In this document: positions 44,795 to 57,172 of the stretch, piece by piece | How positions within the stretch are numbered: position 1 is the stretch's first letter | Layout: every line of letters starts with the position of its first letter | DNA from: Alteribacter keqinensis | Lineage (GTDB): Bacteria > Bacillota > Bacilli > Bacillales > Salisediminibacteriaceae | Direction of reading: 5' to 3' | Assembly (NCBI RefSeq): GCF_003710255.1 | Contig: NZ_RHIB01000003.1 | Span: forward strand, 124,001 to 188,000 | DNA: 64,000 nt | Program-made: the position numbers and the translations under genes | Notes under the pieces: generated by a model | The model's database searches: none | Seen by the model: the letters and a program-made list of their open reading frames with translations, nothing else | Told to the model about the DNA's origin: nothing

Positions 44795-46090
44795 ATGAAA
44801 GTACTCGTGATCGGAAAAGGCGGACGTGAGCATGTGCTCTGCTGGTCTTTTGCCAAAAGCCCCAATGTGAAAGAGGTCATAGCTTTGCCGGGAAGTGACG
44901 GGATCAGCTCTGTGGCACGATGTGTGGATATCGCTGAAGATGCCCACGAAGAAATTGTGAGCCTTGTGAAAAAAGAGCTGGTGGACCTTGTGGTAATCGG
45001 ACCGGAAGCTCCTCTTGTTGCCGGACTTGGCGACCGCCTCACTGAAGAAGGCATTCGTGTTTTCGGCCCTTCACAGCAGGCGGCCCGGGTGGAAGGAAGC
45101 AAAGAATTTGCAAAAGAAATGATGAGGAAGTACGACATCCCTACAGGGGAATATGACGTATTTGATTCGCTCACAGATGCGAAAGCCTACGTGGAAAACA
45201 AAGGAACACCGATTGTAATTAAAGCGGACGGACTGGCTGCAGGAAAAGGTGTTGTCGTAGCCATGAACGAAGAGCAGGCGATGGAAGCACTGGAGCAAAT
45301 GCTGGATGAAAAGCACTTTGGGGAAGCAGGATCCCGCGTGGTCATTGAAGAGTACCTTGAAGGGGAAGAATGCTCTTTAATGGCGTTTGTAAACGGAGAG
45401 ACAGTCATTCCTATGGTTCCGGCTCAGGATCACAAACGTGCGTACGATGGTGACCGTGGCCCTAATACCGGGGGGATGGGAGCATATTCCCCCGTTCCTC
45501 ATATCAGTAATCAGGTGATCAGGGAAGCCGAGACACAGATTGTCAGGAAAATGGCTTATGCACTGAAACAGGAAAACAGTTTGTTTACAGGAGTCTTGTA
45601 TGCGGGGCTCATGATTACAAAAGACGGGCCGAAAGTGATTGAGTTTAATGCCCGTTTCGGCGATCCCGAAGCCCAGGTCGTGCTTCCGCGGCTGCTTACA
45701 CCTCTGGACGAAGTGATTTTCAGTGTGCTGAAAAATCAGGAAATGGAAGTGGAGTGGTCTGAGGAAGCGGTCATGGGCGTCGTCCTTGCATCTGAAGGCT
45801 ATCCGGGACCTTATGAGAATGGTGTGCCGGTAAATGAACATCTATTATCGGAAGCTGCGGGACCGTTTTTCCATGCAGGTACCAAAAAAACAGCTGACGG
45901 CTGGATTACAGCCGGAGGGCGTGTAGGAATCGTGACAAGCATGAATACTTCTTTATTAAAGGCGCAGCAAGCGATTTACAGTGTCCTTGAACAAGACCCG
46001 TCAGAAGGTCTCTTTTACCGGAGCGATATCGGCAGCCGGGCTATTTCGGCCTCGTACGCCGGCGCTTCATCACCAGATAAAAAACAGTAA
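44795..46090 (+). CDS. purD: GAR synthetase
   Basis: 431-residue ATP-grasp ligase joining glycine to phosphoribosylamine. GKGGREHVLCWSFAKS near the start, KADGLAAGKGVVVA (ATP loop, about residues 143-156) and EFNARFGDPEAQVVLPRL (metal site) identify it. Begins 13 bases after purH behind AAAGGAGG. Last gene of the operon; its 3' end overlaps a small gene on the other strand. Confidence 0.95.
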   Translation: MKVLVIGKGGREHVLCWSFAKSPNVKEVIALPGSDGISSVARCVDIAEDAHEEIVSLVKKELVDLVVIGPEAPLVAGLGDRLTEEGIRVFGPSQQAARVEGSKEFAKEMMRKYDIPTGEYDVFDSLTDAKAYVENKGTPIVIKADGLAAGKGVVVAMNEEQAMEALEQMLDEKHFGEAGSRVVIEEYLEGEECSLMAFVNGETVIPMVPAQDHKRAYDGDRGPNTGGMGAYSPVPHISNQVIREAETQIVRKMAYALKQENSLFTGVLYAGLMITKDGPKVIEFNARFGDPEAQVVLPRLLTPLDEVIFSVLKNQEMEVEWSEEAVMGVVLASEGYPGPYENGVPVNEHLLSEAAGPFFHAGTKKTADGWITAGGRVGIVTSMNTSLLKAQQAIYSVLEQDPSEGLFYRSDIGSRAISASYAGASSPDKKQ

Positions 46091-46151
46091 CGAGACTGCC
46101 CAGAACAAGCAGGTACAAAAATACGGTATCTGTAGCATATTCCCAAAGCAT
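46041..46151 (-). CDS. EYxxD-motif small membrane protein
   Basis: 36 residues: MLWEYATDTVF with the Glu-Tyr-x-x-Asp motif at 4-8, one transmembrane helix (about 10-28) and a basic tail KRRRTRPK. AAAGGAG lies 8 bases before the ATG. It is convergent with purD and overlaps its last 50 bases. Similar tiny proteins are known near purD in Bacillaceae; function unknown. Confidence 0.7.
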   Translation of the reverse strand: MLWEYATDTVFLYLLVLGSLVTVFYLVMKRRRTRPK

Positions 46152-46359
46152 AGTATGACTCCTTTCGATTTCAATCCGTTTGTGGATGCTGTTGTGGGGT
46201 CCGGGGCTCTCTGTGAAAAAGCGAGTACAGGGAGACAGCAACTACTTTTTTTAGGCTGCCTTGAAAATACAATTTAGGAAGTAGCCAACCCTTCATTGAA
46301 TTTCAGCTTCGTTGAACGCGTTGTGAAGACCAGAGGATAAAGGTAACACAGACGAAAAA

Positions 46360-46426
46360 ACTTCCGGAGCATGTGGCCGGGTGATGCCCCGGGGTTGCAG
46401 AGAAGTGCCCTGAGCGGAAATCAACA
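46360..46426. repeat. Degenerate type I palindromic-element copy
   Basis: Only the right part is clear: GCCCTGAGCGGAAATCAACA plus GC-rich blocks. GAAAAAGCGAGTACAGGGAG at 46214-46233 may be another fragment of the family. Confidence 0.5.
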
Positions 46427-46474
46427 CCTGAGTTAAACAGCCCCCTTTTTTAACCAGCGCCTATACTAAATGTT

Positions 46475-46507
46475 AGAGGGTGTCCATTTACCGGGCACCC
46501 TCTTTTT
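46475..46507 (+). terminator. Terminator downstream of the pur operon
   Basis: AGAGGGTG pairs with CACCCTCT over 13 bases, followed by TTTT. Confidence 0.85.
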
Positions 46508-46520
46508 CAGGCCATGGACC

Positions 46521-46769
46521 CTATGACGGATTCATCGGTCCAATATCAAAGTCATCTTCTGACATCTTTTCGGCCTGTTCTTCAACGGCATACGTCACCG
46601 GACAGAATTTTGTAATCCCTTCCGCTACTTTCATAGCTCCGATAATAGCTACAAAAAGTGGTGTTCCTTTGTGACAGCGGCGTCCCATTTTAGCTGTTGC
46701 CCACGCGAGGAGCGTAAACCCCAGAGTCAGTCTGATCATGGCATTGACAATTCCGATATTCGGTCTCAT
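46521..46769 (-). CDS. DUF2892 (YgaP-type) membrane protein
   Basis: 82 residues. MRPNIGIVNAMIRLTLGFTLLAWA and the later GTPLFVAIIGAMKVAEGITKFCPV are the two-helix pattern of DUF2892/YgaP-like transmembrane proteins, here without a rhodanese domain. AGGAGGG precedes the ATG by 8 bases. Role unknown. It is divergent from yerA. Confidence 0.75.
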   Translation of the reverse strand: MRPNIGIVNAMIRLTLGFTLLAWATAKMGRRCHKGTPLFVAIIGAMKVAEGITKFCPVTYAVEEQAEKMSEDDFDIGPMNPS

Positions 46770-46897
46770 TACTGAACCCTCCTGTTACTGTTTTTGGATA
46801 ATTTGAAGTTCTTTGATGATTTAAATAGATAAAAGTGTTACGATAAATAAAACGTAAACGTTCTGTTTACCCATACTAAAATGTTCAGGTGATCACA

Positions 46898-48640
46898 ATG
46901 TCCAATCAACCAATACAATGGTCAAAAAAACAAATACGCGAGCAGCTGGAAGTAGTCAAAGGAAATCTTCCGCCTACGAAAGTGATTGAAAATGCAAAAT
47001 GGCTGAACAGTATCACGAAAAAGTGGAACTCCGGGAATATCTGGATCCACCGTGACCGGATCGTGTACGTAGGTTCTGACATGCCTTCTTGTACTGACGG
47101 TACAGACATTGAAAACGTGAACGGTGCCCCTGTTGTGCCGGGTTATATTGAACATCATGCACATCCATTTCAGTTATATCATCCCCTGAGCCTTGCCAGG
47201 TATGCATCAGAAAGAGGAACAACCACCCTCATCAGTGATAACATGAAGCTGTTTTTACATTTACCAAAAAAGAAAGCGTTTACATTTATAGAGGAGCTGC
47301 AGAAATCTCCCGTACTCATGCTCTGGTGGGCAAGGTACGATGCCCAGACTGCACTCAATGAACAGGACAAATACTTTTCCTATAAAAATGTGATGGACTG
47401 GCTTCATCACCCATATGTTGTACAAGGGGGAGAATTAACCGACTGGCCTTCCGTTCTTAACGGTGATGACGCAATGCTTCAATGGATGCAGGAAACAAAG
47501 GCAAAAGGCATGCCGATTGAGGGACACCTTCCAGGGGCGGGGGAAAAAACCCTCACACAAATGGCCCTCACAGGTGTGGACTGCGATCATGAGGCAATGA
47601 CCGGCGAGGAGCTGTTGCGGCGTCTGAATCTTGGGTATACCTGTTCCATGCGGTACTCTTCGATTCGCCCTGATCTGCCCGGCCTTCTTGATACGGTGAG
47701 AGAAGAAGGTTTAAGCAGCAGTGACAAACTGCTAATGACAACGGACGGCTCGCCTCCAAAGGTCATGCAGGAAGGGGTCATGGACCGCGTTATCCAGCTT
47801 GCCATCGACAAAGATATTCCATTTATTGATGCCATTAACATGTGCACGTATAATGTAGCAAGACACTACCGCCTTGACCACGTCCTCGGAATGATTGCAC
47901 CAGGGAGACTGGCAAACATCAACATCCTCCAGTCTGAAACCGATCCGACCCCTGTTTCTGTTCTTGGAAAAGGAGAATGGATTGTAAAGGACAACGAAGT
48001 GTTAAATCACATTCCTGACCCTGAATGGCCACGTTTTGGATTCAAGCCGTTTACACTCAGCTGGGACCTGACAATGGAAGACCTCCAGTTTTCCATGCCC
48101 CTTGGAATTGAAATGGTTAATGATGTCATCATGAAACCGTACCGCCCGGAAGTGGATCTGATGAGTGATGAGATCGGCGGGAAAAAGGATGAATGTTATT
48201 TTGTTCTGGCAGACCGACACGGAAAATGGCGTGTAAACACCGTGATTAAAGGATTCGCAGACAGTCTTTACGGCATGGCCAGCTCCTACTCCAATACAGG
48301 AGACATCATTTTGATCGGAAAAAGTAAAGAAGGTCTTCTCGACGCATTTCAGGCACTCAAGAACCAGGGTGGAGGCATCGTTGTTGTAGGGGAAGAAGGA
48401 ACCGAAGCTTCGATTCCCCTGGTTATTAACGGCGCCCTATCGGATAAAGAGCTCAAAGATATTGCCGCAGAAGAAGAGCATCTCGTCCGCGTACTTTCTG
48501 AAAAAGGCTATGCCTATGAAGACCCGGTGTATTCGCTTCTTTTCTTCTCGGCTACACACCTGCCGTATGTGAGGGTCACCCAAAAAGGGATTTATGATGT
48601 GAAACAGAAAAAAGTACTCTTTCCTTCGATTATGCGTTAA
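46898..48640 (+). CDS. yerA: Adenine-deaminase-type amidohydrolase
   Basis: 580-residue amidohydrolase of the adenine deaminase group. Metal ligands are suggested by EHHAHP (about residues 86-91), GHLPGAGEK, DCDHEAMTGEE and MTTDGSP; the C-terminal half (VNTVIKGFADSLYGMASS and later) matches the adenine deaminase C-terminal domain. B. subtilis YerA lies at the same place and its activity is not firmly known. GTG at 46889 opens the frame, but AGGTGAT fits the ATG at 46898. Confidence 0.87.
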   Translation: MSNQPIQWSKKQIREQLEVVKGNLPPTKVIENAKWLNSITKKWNSGNIWIHRDRIVYVGSDMPSCTDGTDIENVNGAPVVPGYIEHHAHPFQLYHPLSLARYASERGTTTLISDNMKLFLHLPKKKAFTFIEELQKSPVLMLWWARYDAQTALNEQDKYFSYKNVMDWLHHPYVVQGGELTDWPSVLNGDDAMLQWMQETKAKGMPIEGHLPGAGEKTLTQMALTGVDCDHEAMTGEELLRRLNLGYTCSMRYSSIRPDLPGLLDTVREEGLSSSDKLLMTTDGSPPKVMQEGVMDRVIQLAIDKDIPFIDAINMCTYNVARHYRLDHVLGMIAPGRLANINILQSETDPTPVSVLGKGEWIVKDNEVLNHIPDPEWPRFGFKPFTLSWDLTMEDLQFSMPLGIEMVNDVIMKPYRPEVDLMSDEIGGKKDECYFVLADRHGKWRVNTVIKGFADSLYGMASSYSNTGDIILIGKSKEGLLDAFQALKNQGGGIVVVGEEGTEASIPLVINGALSDKELKDIAAEEEHLVRVLSEKGYAYEDPVYSLLFFSATHLPYVRVTQKGIYDVKQKKVLFPSIMR

Positions 48641-48671
48641 ACTATAAAAGTATAAAGGGGTAAGAAAGATC

Positions 48672-49739
48672 ATGATTGCAAGTAAAAAGCGGGTGTTTTT
48701 ATGCGGTGCCATTGCGTGTATGTTACTAACCGGAGCCTGCAGTAAAAATGAAGCAACCGGAACCGAATTAGATGAAGCAGACGATATAGCAGCAGAAACA
48801 ACAGTAGACGAGGACGAAGACCCTGTAATCGAAAACGCCCCTTACACTGAACCGTTAACAGGAATCGGAACGGAAGAAGAACTGACCCGAAGTGCTTTTG
48901 GTGTGATGATTGAAAACTCCACCCATGCCAGACCCCAGACGGGACTTTATCAGGCGGATGTGGTTTACGAAGTGCTGTCAGAAGCGAGCATCACACGATT
49001 TCTCGCTTTCTACCACAGTCAGGAGCCTGACACCATCGGTCCTGTAAGAAGTGCCCGGGATTATTATGTTCATTTAAATAAAGGATACGGCGCCATTTAT
49101 GTATCAGCCGGAGGGAGTCCAGACGGCCTGGCCCTTGCTGAAGGCGGCTATGTTCCTTTTATCAGCGGACTCGCCTATGACGGGCGTTACTTTACCCGCT
49201 CATCAGACCGCAGTGCCCCGCACAATATGTATACAAGTTTTTCAAACCTTGAAGCAGCTGCAGAAAAACTCGGCTATGATATGAACAATGTTCCGCCGTC
49301 ACTTCCCTACACTTCCGATCAGTCCGAGGGTAAAAAGGCGGACCGTTTTGAAGTGAAATACGGCAGTACAAGCAATAACGTTCAATACGCTTACGATGAT
49401 GAACTTGGCGGGTTCCGCCGTTCAAACGGGGGCGTACCGACAGAAGACGCAGCCAACGGCACGCCTGTTGCACCGAAAAACGTCTTCGTACTGGAAGCCT
49501 CACACCGGGTCATTGACGACGCCGGTAGACGGGATATCGATCTTTCGTCGGGAGGGAAAGCGTACCTCTTTCAAGAAGGAGTAATGCAAGAGCTTGAATG
49601 GCGCAATGAAAACGGCGTTATTCTTCCATATAAAGATAACGAGCCTGCAGGTTTTGTACCTGGCCAGACATGGATTAACATTGTTCCGAAAGAAAACGGA
49701 GGGCTTTCTTCGCACGTGGCGATTGAAGGTATGGAGTAG
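48672..49739 (+). CDS. yerB: DUF3048 lipoprotein
   Basis: 355 residues with a lipoprotein signal: basic start, hydrophobic core and lipobox LTGAC with Cys at about residue 23. An acidic linker precedes the DUF3048 domain (RSAFGVMIENSTHARPQTGLYQADVVYE, then GPVRSARDYYV). Located outside the membrane; function unknown. Matches yerB in order and length. Confidence 0.9.
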   Translation: MIASKKRVFLCGAIACMLLTGACSKNEATGTELDEADDIAAETTVDEDEDPVIENAPYTEPLTGIGTEEELTRSAFGVMIENSTHARPQTGLYQADVVYEVLSEASITRFLAFYHSQEPDTIGPVRSARDYYVHLNKGYGAIYVSAGGSPDGLALAEGGYVPFISGLAYDGRYFTRSSDRSAPHNMYTSFSNLEAAAEKLGYDMNNVPPSLPYTSDQSEGKKADRFEVKYGSTSNNVQYAYDDELGGFRRSNGGVPTEDAANGTPVAPKNVFVLEASHRVIDDAGRRDIDLSSGGKAYLFQEGVMQELEWRNENGVILPYKDNEPAGFVPGQTWINIVPKENGGLSSHVAIEGME

Positions 49740-49771
49740 CAGGCCAGCCACCCAAAGAAAGGATGACCGAC

Positions 49772-50077
49772 ATGCAAATCAACAAATTAAGAGGAAAAGA
49801 ACTCGATCAGCTCTTTAATGCGATTCTAAGCCTAAAAGACTCTGAAGAATGCTATCAATTCTTCGATGATCTTTGTACGATGAACGAAATTCAATCCCTT
49901 GCCCAGCGTTTGGAAGTGGCACGCATGCTGATGGACGGGGACACGTATCAGAAGATCGAAAAAGACACGGGGGCGAGCACCGCCACGATCTCCCGGGTAA
50001 AACGGTGCATTAACTACGGAAATGACGGCTATCGCATGGCACTGGATCGGGTCAAAGAAGAACAGGAAGCAAAATAA
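49772..50077 (+). CDS. yerC: TrpR-like DNA-binding protein YerC
   Basis: 101 residues of the TrpR/YerC/YecD family. The helix-turn-helix is GDTYQKIEKDTGASTATISRVKRC at about residues 56-79. B. subtilis YerC begins MQIDKLRGKEL, which agrees with the ATG at 49772 rather than the in-frame ATG at 49763; AAAGGA lies upstream. Regulon not evident. Confidence 0.92.
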   Translation: MQINKLRGKELDQLFNAILSLKDSEECYQFFDDLCTMNEIQSLAQRLEVARMLMDGDTYQKIEKDTGASTATISRVKRCINYGNDGYRMALDRVKEEQEAK

Positions 50078-50092
50078 TTATAAAAAGACAGG

Positions 50093-50126
50093 CGCATTCT
50101 GCTTTGATTAGCAGGGTGCGTTTTTT
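50093..50126 (+). terminator. Terminator of yerC
   Basis: CGCATTCTGC pairs with GCAGGGTGCG (imperfect), followed by six T. Confidence 0.8.
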
Positions 50127-50245
50127 ATGGAGAACTTTAGGGGTTTTATGGAGAGTTCGGAGTGTTTATGCAGAATTCACGGGGTTTTATGGAGAACTTC
50201 CGGCTTTTTATGCAGACTTTTGAGCCACTTAAAGAGAATTCATCA
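50124..50245. repeat. Array of about 21-nt degenerate direct repeats (6 units)
   Basis: Units share TTTTATGSAGAAYT followed by 5-7 variable bases, often ending GGGG. They include ATGGAGAACTTTAGGGG, ATGGAGAGTTCGGAGTG, ATGCAGAATTCACGGGG, ATGGAGAACTTCCGGCT and ATGCAGACTTTTGAGCC; the sixth (AAAGAGAATTCATCAC) has diverged. No gene overlaps. Confidence 0.7.
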
Positions 50246-50424
50246 CAATTCGACACGCGCCTCCTCCACGAAAAATCCACAAAACAACTCCCGATACTAA
50301 TGAGACTCTCCATTATTTTTGATATACTTATGTGATGAATTGATTAGGCTATACGTAAACGCAGCCTGCAGGAGAACCTCTGCCGGGCGCGTACTAACGG
50401 AAAAAGAAGCTGGAGGATATGACC

Positions 50425-51111
50425 ATGCTTGAATATCAGGACTGGAAGCATGTTTTTAAACTGGATCCGAATAAAGAAATAGACGATGAAGCCCTCGAGG
50501 CCATTTGTGAATCAGGAACGGACGCAGTGATCGTTGGCGGAACAGACGGTGTTACTGAAGACAACACGCTTGATCTTTTGATGCGCATCCGCCGCTACTC
50601 GGTGGCCTGTGCCCTTGAAGTGTCCAATCTGGATGCTGTTACACCCGGGTTTGACTACTACCTGATCCCATCTGTTCTCAATACGAAAAACGCGGACTGG
50701 ATGAACGGCCGCCATCATGAGGCGATTAAAGATCTCGGCCCCATCATGAACTGGGATGAAGTACTCTCGGAAGCTTATTGTATTTTAAATGGGGATGCGA
50801 AAGTAGCAAAGCTGACAGAAGCGGTCACGTCCCTCGATGAAGACGATGTGATTGCCTATGCCCGAATGACGGAGCACCTTATTCACATGCCGATCTTTTA
50901 TCTAGAATACAGCGGAACCTACGGAAATCCGGAATTTGTAAAAGCCGCGAAAAACGTTCTGAAGACTACAAAGCTCTTTTACGGCGGTGGGATTACAAAC
51001 AAAGCCCAGGCAGCCGAAATGGCGGAACATGCCGATACGGTCGTTGTGGGGAACGTCATTTATACCGATTTAAAGCAGGCATTAAAAACCGTTGATGCCG
51101 TCAAAAAGTGA
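50425..51111 (+). CDS. pcrB: Heptaprenylglyceryl phosphate synthase
   Basis: 228-residue TIM-barrel prenyltransferase transferring heptaprenyl to glycerol-1-phosphate. [57 protein letters not shown] and LFYGGGI (phosphate site) are typical. An ATG at 50419 is too close to GGAGG at 50412-50416, so I use the ATG at 50425, which gives the B. subtilis length. Confidence 0.94.
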   Translation: MLEYQDWKHVFKLDPNKEIDDEALEAICESGTDAVIVGGTDGVTEDNTLDLLMRIRRYSVACALEVSNLDAVTPGFDYYLIPSVLNTKNADWMNGRHHEAIKDLGPIMNWDEVLSEAYCILNGDAKVAKLTEAVTSLDEDDVIAYARMTEHLIHMPIFYLEYSGTYGNPEFVKAAKNVLKTTKLFYGGGITNKAQAAEMAEHADTVVVGNVIYTDLKQALKTVDAVKK

Positions 51112-51177
51112 GTGTACAACCGACCTTAACTAGGCTAAACTGGTATTAAATAAGAACATACGTTTGGATGGTGATTG

Positions 51178-53445
51178 ATGATGGAACGTGTAACAAACGA
51201 TCTGCTGTCAGGATTGAACCCTGAACAGCAGAAAGCTGTGAAACATTCAGCCGGTCCTCTTTTAATTATGGCCGGGGCGGGAAGTGGAAAAACCCGGGTG
51301 CTTACTCACCGTATAGCCTACCTTCTTGGGGAAAAAGGAGTAGCACCGTGGTCTGTTTTGGCGATCACATTTACGAACAAAGCATCACGGGAGATGAAAG
51401 ACCGTATTTCCAAAATTATTGGAGGGCCGGGGGCAGAAGATATCTGGATTTCCACATTTCACTCCATGTGTGTGCGTATGCTCAGACGCGACGTAGACCG
51501 GATCGGAATTAACCGCAATTTCACAATTCTGGACGGATCAGATCAGGTTACTGTGATGAAACGTCTCATGAAAGAGCACAATATTGATACGAAGAAGTTT
51601 GAACCAAGAAGCATCCTCGGCTCGATCAGCTCAGCTAAAAACGAACTGAAAACACCGAAGGATTACGCAAAAACAGCAAACGGCCCTTACGAAGATACCG
51701 TTGAAAAGATGTATACGGCCTATCAGAAAGAACTGAAGAAAAACTCGGCCATGGACTTTGATGATCTGATCATGCAGACAATCGAAATGTTCAAAAAGGT
51801 ACCTGAAGTTCTCGAATTCTACCAGCGCAAATTTCAGTACGTGATGGTGGACGAGTATCAGGATACGAACAAAGCACAGTATATGCTTGTGAAAATGCTT
51901 GCGGACCGTCATAAAAACATCTGCGTTGTAGGTGACTCGGATCAGTCAATCTACCGCTGGCGCGGGGCCGACATTCAGAACATCCTCTCCTTCGAAAAGG
52001 ATTACCCGAATGCAACCGTCATTATGCTGGAACAGAATTACCGCTCAACGAAGACGATTCTGAAGGCAGCCAACGACGTAATTCAGAACAACGCCAGCCG
52101 AAAGCCGAAGAACCTGTGGACGGAAAACGATGACGGGGACAAGCTTGCCCTTTATGAAGCTGACAACGAGCACGACGAAGCCCAGCATATCGTCGGGAAA
52201 GTAAAAGAAATGCTCGACTCGGGTAAATATACCGAGTCAGATATTGCCGTTCTTTACCGGACAAACGCACAGTCCCGTGTGATTGAGGAGATGTTCGTGA
52301 AATCAAACGTCAACTACACCATCGTTGGCGGTACGAAGTTCTATGACAGAAAAGAAATCAAAGACGTCCTTGCCTACCTCCGGGTAATGGCGAACCCTGA
52401 CGACGATATCAGCCTGAGACGGATCATCAACGTGCCAAAACGAGGCATCGGTGCTTCGACTCTTGTAAAAATCGAGCAGTTTGCAGCGATGCAGGATGTT
52501 TCGATTTACCGCGCTCTTCAGGATGTTCGTGAAATCGGACTCAGCGCCCGGGCTGCCAACGCCCTCTCTGAATTTATCAGTCAGCTCACAAACTGGGTCC
52601 AGATGCAGGACTATCTGTCTGTAACGGAGCTCGTGGAAGAGCTTCTCGAGAAAACGGGTTACCGTGCCATGCTCAAAAACGACAAAAGTCTTGAAGCAGA
52701 GAGCCGGCTGGAGAACATCGACGAGTTTTTATCCGTTACGCAGGATTTTGAAAAGACAAACGAAGATAAGTCACTCGTAGCCTTTTTAACAGACCTCGCT
52801 CTCATTGCCGATATCGATAAAGTAGATGATGAAGACGAGGATAAAAATGCCGAGCAGATTATTCTCATGACCCTTCACTCTGCCAAAGGTCTTGAGTTTC
52901 CGGTCGTGTTTCTGATCGGTATGGAAGAAGGAGTCTTCCCTCACAGCCGGTCTCTTATGGAAGAAGTGGAGATGGAAGAAGAACGGCGCCTTGCCTACGT
53001 GGGGATCACCCGTGCCGAAAAAGAGCTGTATCTTTCCCGTGCTCGGATGCGGACCCTTTACGGCCGGACAAACATGAATCCACCATCCCGCTTTTTAAGC
53101 GAGATTCCGGAAGACCTTCTTGATTCCTTAAAAGAAGAAAAGCCAGCACCTGCGTGGATGAAAACATCCCGGTCAGGATCAGCAGGGACCCAGGCCCGCA
53201 TGTCGGGTCAGCCAGGCCGTGCGCCGGGTGCTACGGCAAGAGCTCAGATGCGTACGTCTACCACCACAACAGGAGGCGACTCATTCTCCTGGTCGGTGGG
53301 AGATAAAGCTGCCCATAAAAAGTGGGGAACGGGCACAGTGGTAAGTATGAAAGGGGAAGGCGAGAACGTAGAGCTTGATATTGCGTTCCCTGAAGTGGGG
53401 ATCAAGCGTCTTTTCGCGAAGTTTGCCCCGATAACAAAGCAGTAA
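51178..53445 (+). CDS. pcrA: ATP-dependent DNA helicase PcrA
   Basis: 755-residue UvrD/Rep-type SF1A helicase with 3'-5' polarity known for the family; roles in repair and plasmid rolling-circle replication. Walker A is [11 protein letters not shown] (about residues 33-43), motif [10 protein letters not shown], motif [17 protein letters not shown], motif IV EQNYRST, motif [14 protein letters not shown] and motif [16 protein letters not shown]. The C-terminal Tudor-like end binds RNA polymerase in relatives. TTG at 51175 and ATGs at 51178 and 51181 are alternative starts. Confidence 0.95.
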   Translation: MMERVTNDLLSGLNPEQQKAVKHSAGPLLIMAGAGSGKTRVLTHRIAYLLGEKGVAPWSVLAITFTNKASREMKDRISKIIGGPGAEDIWISTFHSMCVRMLRRDVDRIGINRNFTILDGSDQVTVMKRLMKEHNIDTKKFEPRSILGSISSAKNELKTPKDYAKTANGPYEDTVEKMYTAYQKELKKNSAMDFDDLIMQTIEMFKKVPEVLEFYQRKFQYVMVDEYQDTNKAQYMLVKMLADRHKNICVVGDSDQSIYRWRGADIQNILSFEKDYPNATVIMLEQNYRSTKTILKAANDVIQNNASRKPKNLWTENDDGDKLALYEADNEHDEAQHIVGKVKEMLDSGKYTESDIAVLYRTNAQSRVIEEMFVKSNVNYTIVGGTKFYDRKEIKDVLAYLRVMANPDDDISLRRIINVPKRGIGASTLVKIEQFAAMQDVSIYRALQDVREIGLSARAANALSEFISQLTNWVQMQDYLSVTELVEELLEKTGYRAMLKNDKSLEAESRLENIDEFLSVTQDFEKTNEDKSLVAFLTDLALIADIDKVDDEDEDKNAEQIILMTLHSAKGLEFPVVFLIGMEEGVFPHSRSLMEEVEMEEERRLAYVGITRAEKELYLSRARMRTLYGRTNMNPPSRFLSEIPEDLLDSLKEEKPAPAWMKTSRSGSAGTQARMSGQPGRAPGATARAQMRTSTTTTGGDSFSWSVGDKAAHKKWGTGTVVSMKGEGENVELDIAFPEVGIKRLFAKFAPITKQ

Positions 53446-55464
<2,019 letters not shown>

Positions 55465-55506
55465 TTCCTCTGTCGACACTGTGGTCCCATGTAAGGGGTG
55501 TAGAGG

Positions 55507-56655
55507 ATGACAAAACGACTTGGGATTATCAGTCTTGCAGGTCTGCTTTTTCTGACAGGCTGTCTGCCTGCCATGGACAGAAGTGAAGAAGAAGTGATTG
55601 TCGTTGATGAGGAAGAAGAAGATGAGGTTGAATACGTCATCACACCGACGATCGAGACACCGGAGAACTTTTACCGTAACGTCCTCCGCGACGGCCAGTA
55701 CCACCGTAGCCCGACAAGGGGAAATGTCAGTTATTCCATGTCGAACCGGGTTGATATTGATCAGTTTGAAGTAGGTCTTATGGAGATTGCTTCAGCAAGC
55801 TTCAGCCAGGATGATTATTACTTCCAGGAAGGGCAGATCCTTGGCAGTAACGAAGTGAAGGCATGGCTTGGCCGTGAAAGTGAAGATAATGAACTGGGGC
55901 TCAATCCTGCTCTCGGTGACGAGGAAGACCAGGTTGACCGGTTGCGGAATTCACCGTCCATTATTTCTCACCTGATGGAGCATAACTATATGTACGAAGA
56001 CGGTGAAGATGGAGTGAAACTCGGCGGCATTGTGATTGGAATCGGGCTCAGGACCATTTATTATTTCCGGGACGATGACTACACAGGCTACGAAGTTCCG
56101 TTGGACGATGATGTTGTAGAGGCCTACGGAAAAGAAGCGGCTGAGAAAATTTTGAGCCGCATGAGGGGAAAAGAAGGATTGGAAGATGTCCCGATTACGA
56201 TTGCCCTGTACCAGGAGGAAAAGCGAAATTCCATCGTTCCGGGTTCCTATATTGCCATGGCTGAATCAAATGGAGACCAGCTGGGAAACTGGGAACAAAT
56301 CAATGATCAGTATTATTTCTTCCCGTCAAACCAGGCAACAGAGAACAACCGTGATCATGCGGACTCCTTTAATCAATTTAAACAGGATGTTGATGACTTC
56401 TTTGGCCGTTCAATAGGTATTGTTGGAAAAGCCAGATATAAAAGCGGCAGCATTGAGGAATTAAAGATCGATGTAAACCTTCAGTCTCACGGAAAGGCAG
56501 AAATCATTGCCCTTACCCAGTATGTGAGCGGGCGGATTGAGCAGCACTTTAACATCGATGCGCCGGTGACGGTAAACCTGGAGTCGGTTAACGGAACTGA
56601 AGCTCTCGTGGTAAAGTATCCGGGACAGGATGAACCCTTTGTTCATGTCTATTAA
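55507..56655 (+). CDS. yerH: CamS-family lipoprotein
   Basis: 382 residues. Lipoprotein signal with lipobox LTGC at about residues 17-20 and a very acidic linker after it. The rest resembles the CamS/sex-pheromone-precursor family (TIETPENFYRNVLRDGQY, then GGIVIGIGLRTIYYF and YQEEKRNSIVPGSYIA). Anchored outside the cell membrane; function unclear. Position behind ligA matches B. subtilis. A good terminator follows. Confidence 0.9.
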   Translation: MTKRLGIISLAGLLFLTGCLPAMDRSEEEVIVVDEEEEDEVEYVITPTIETPENFYRNVLRDGQYHRSPTRGNVSYSMSNRVDIDQFEVGLMEIASASFSQDDYYFQEGQILGSNEVKAWLGRESEDNELGLNPALGDEEDQVDRLRNSPSIISHLMEHNYMYEDGEDGVKLGGIVIGIGLRTIYYFRDDDYTGYEVPLDDDVVEAYGKEAAEKILSRMRGKEGLEDVPITIALYQEEKRNSIVPGSYIAMAESNGDQLGNWEQINDQYYFFPSNQATENNRDHADSFNQFKQDVDDFFGRSIGIVGKARYKSGSIEELKIDVNLQSHGKAEIIALTQYVSGRIEQHFNIDAPVTVNLESVNGTEALVVKYPGQDEPFVHVY

Positions 56656-56664
56656 AAAACGCAT

Positions 56665-56699
56665 AAAAAACCGCAGTTCATATGACCTGCGGTTTTTTT
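56665..56699 (+). terminator. Terminator of the pcrB-pcrA-ligA-yerH group
   Basis: AAAAAACCGCAG pairs with CTGCGGTTTTTT around a 10-base loop. Confidence 0.92.
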
Positions 56700-57172
56700 C
56701 TGTGAGTTCTTGTGATGAGGGTATTCGTTTTTGCAGGGCTTAAAGACCTAAGAGGGATTGATAAAAGTTACTAATATGAGAAGATGCCATTCCTTTTTAC
56801 CTAAAAAAGGTGTCAGACAAGTGTGAGGATGTGTCGATTATGTGAAAAAATGATATTTATTTTAATTTTTTTTTATGAATATATATGTCTATATAAAACT
56901 GAAAGCGGTTAAATACGAGGTTTTGGTGAATATTTATTCATTAAAACGTGCATAAAATAATATTTAGAATGTTCAAAATTAAATATTGTGTTATAGTTCT
57001 GCTTGTGCCTTGATTTTCGGAAGGAGCGGGTGCCACTTTTAAGGGCAATCACTGCATAAAGGTGAATATTGCCGTTCTGGCGAATAAGTAGGGTATATTT
57101 TGAGTAAGGTCAGTCAAAATAGCGAATGCTAACGAATACTTAAAATTGCACAAAAATAGGGGAGGGGACATT
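56700..57172. other. Long AT-rich leader of the symporter unit
   Basis: No gene seen. At 56900-56913, TGAAAGCGGTTAAA fits the CcpA cre pattern with one mismatch. TATAGT at about 56993 and GGGTAT at about 57091 are possible sigma-A and sigma-B -10 elements, without convincing -35 partners. Confidence 0.35.

Noticed and set aside
57086-57097. Sigma-B promoter before the symporter (GGGTAT)
   Set aside because: The expected GTTT -35 is only GTTC at too short a spacing; kept as a weak possibility only.
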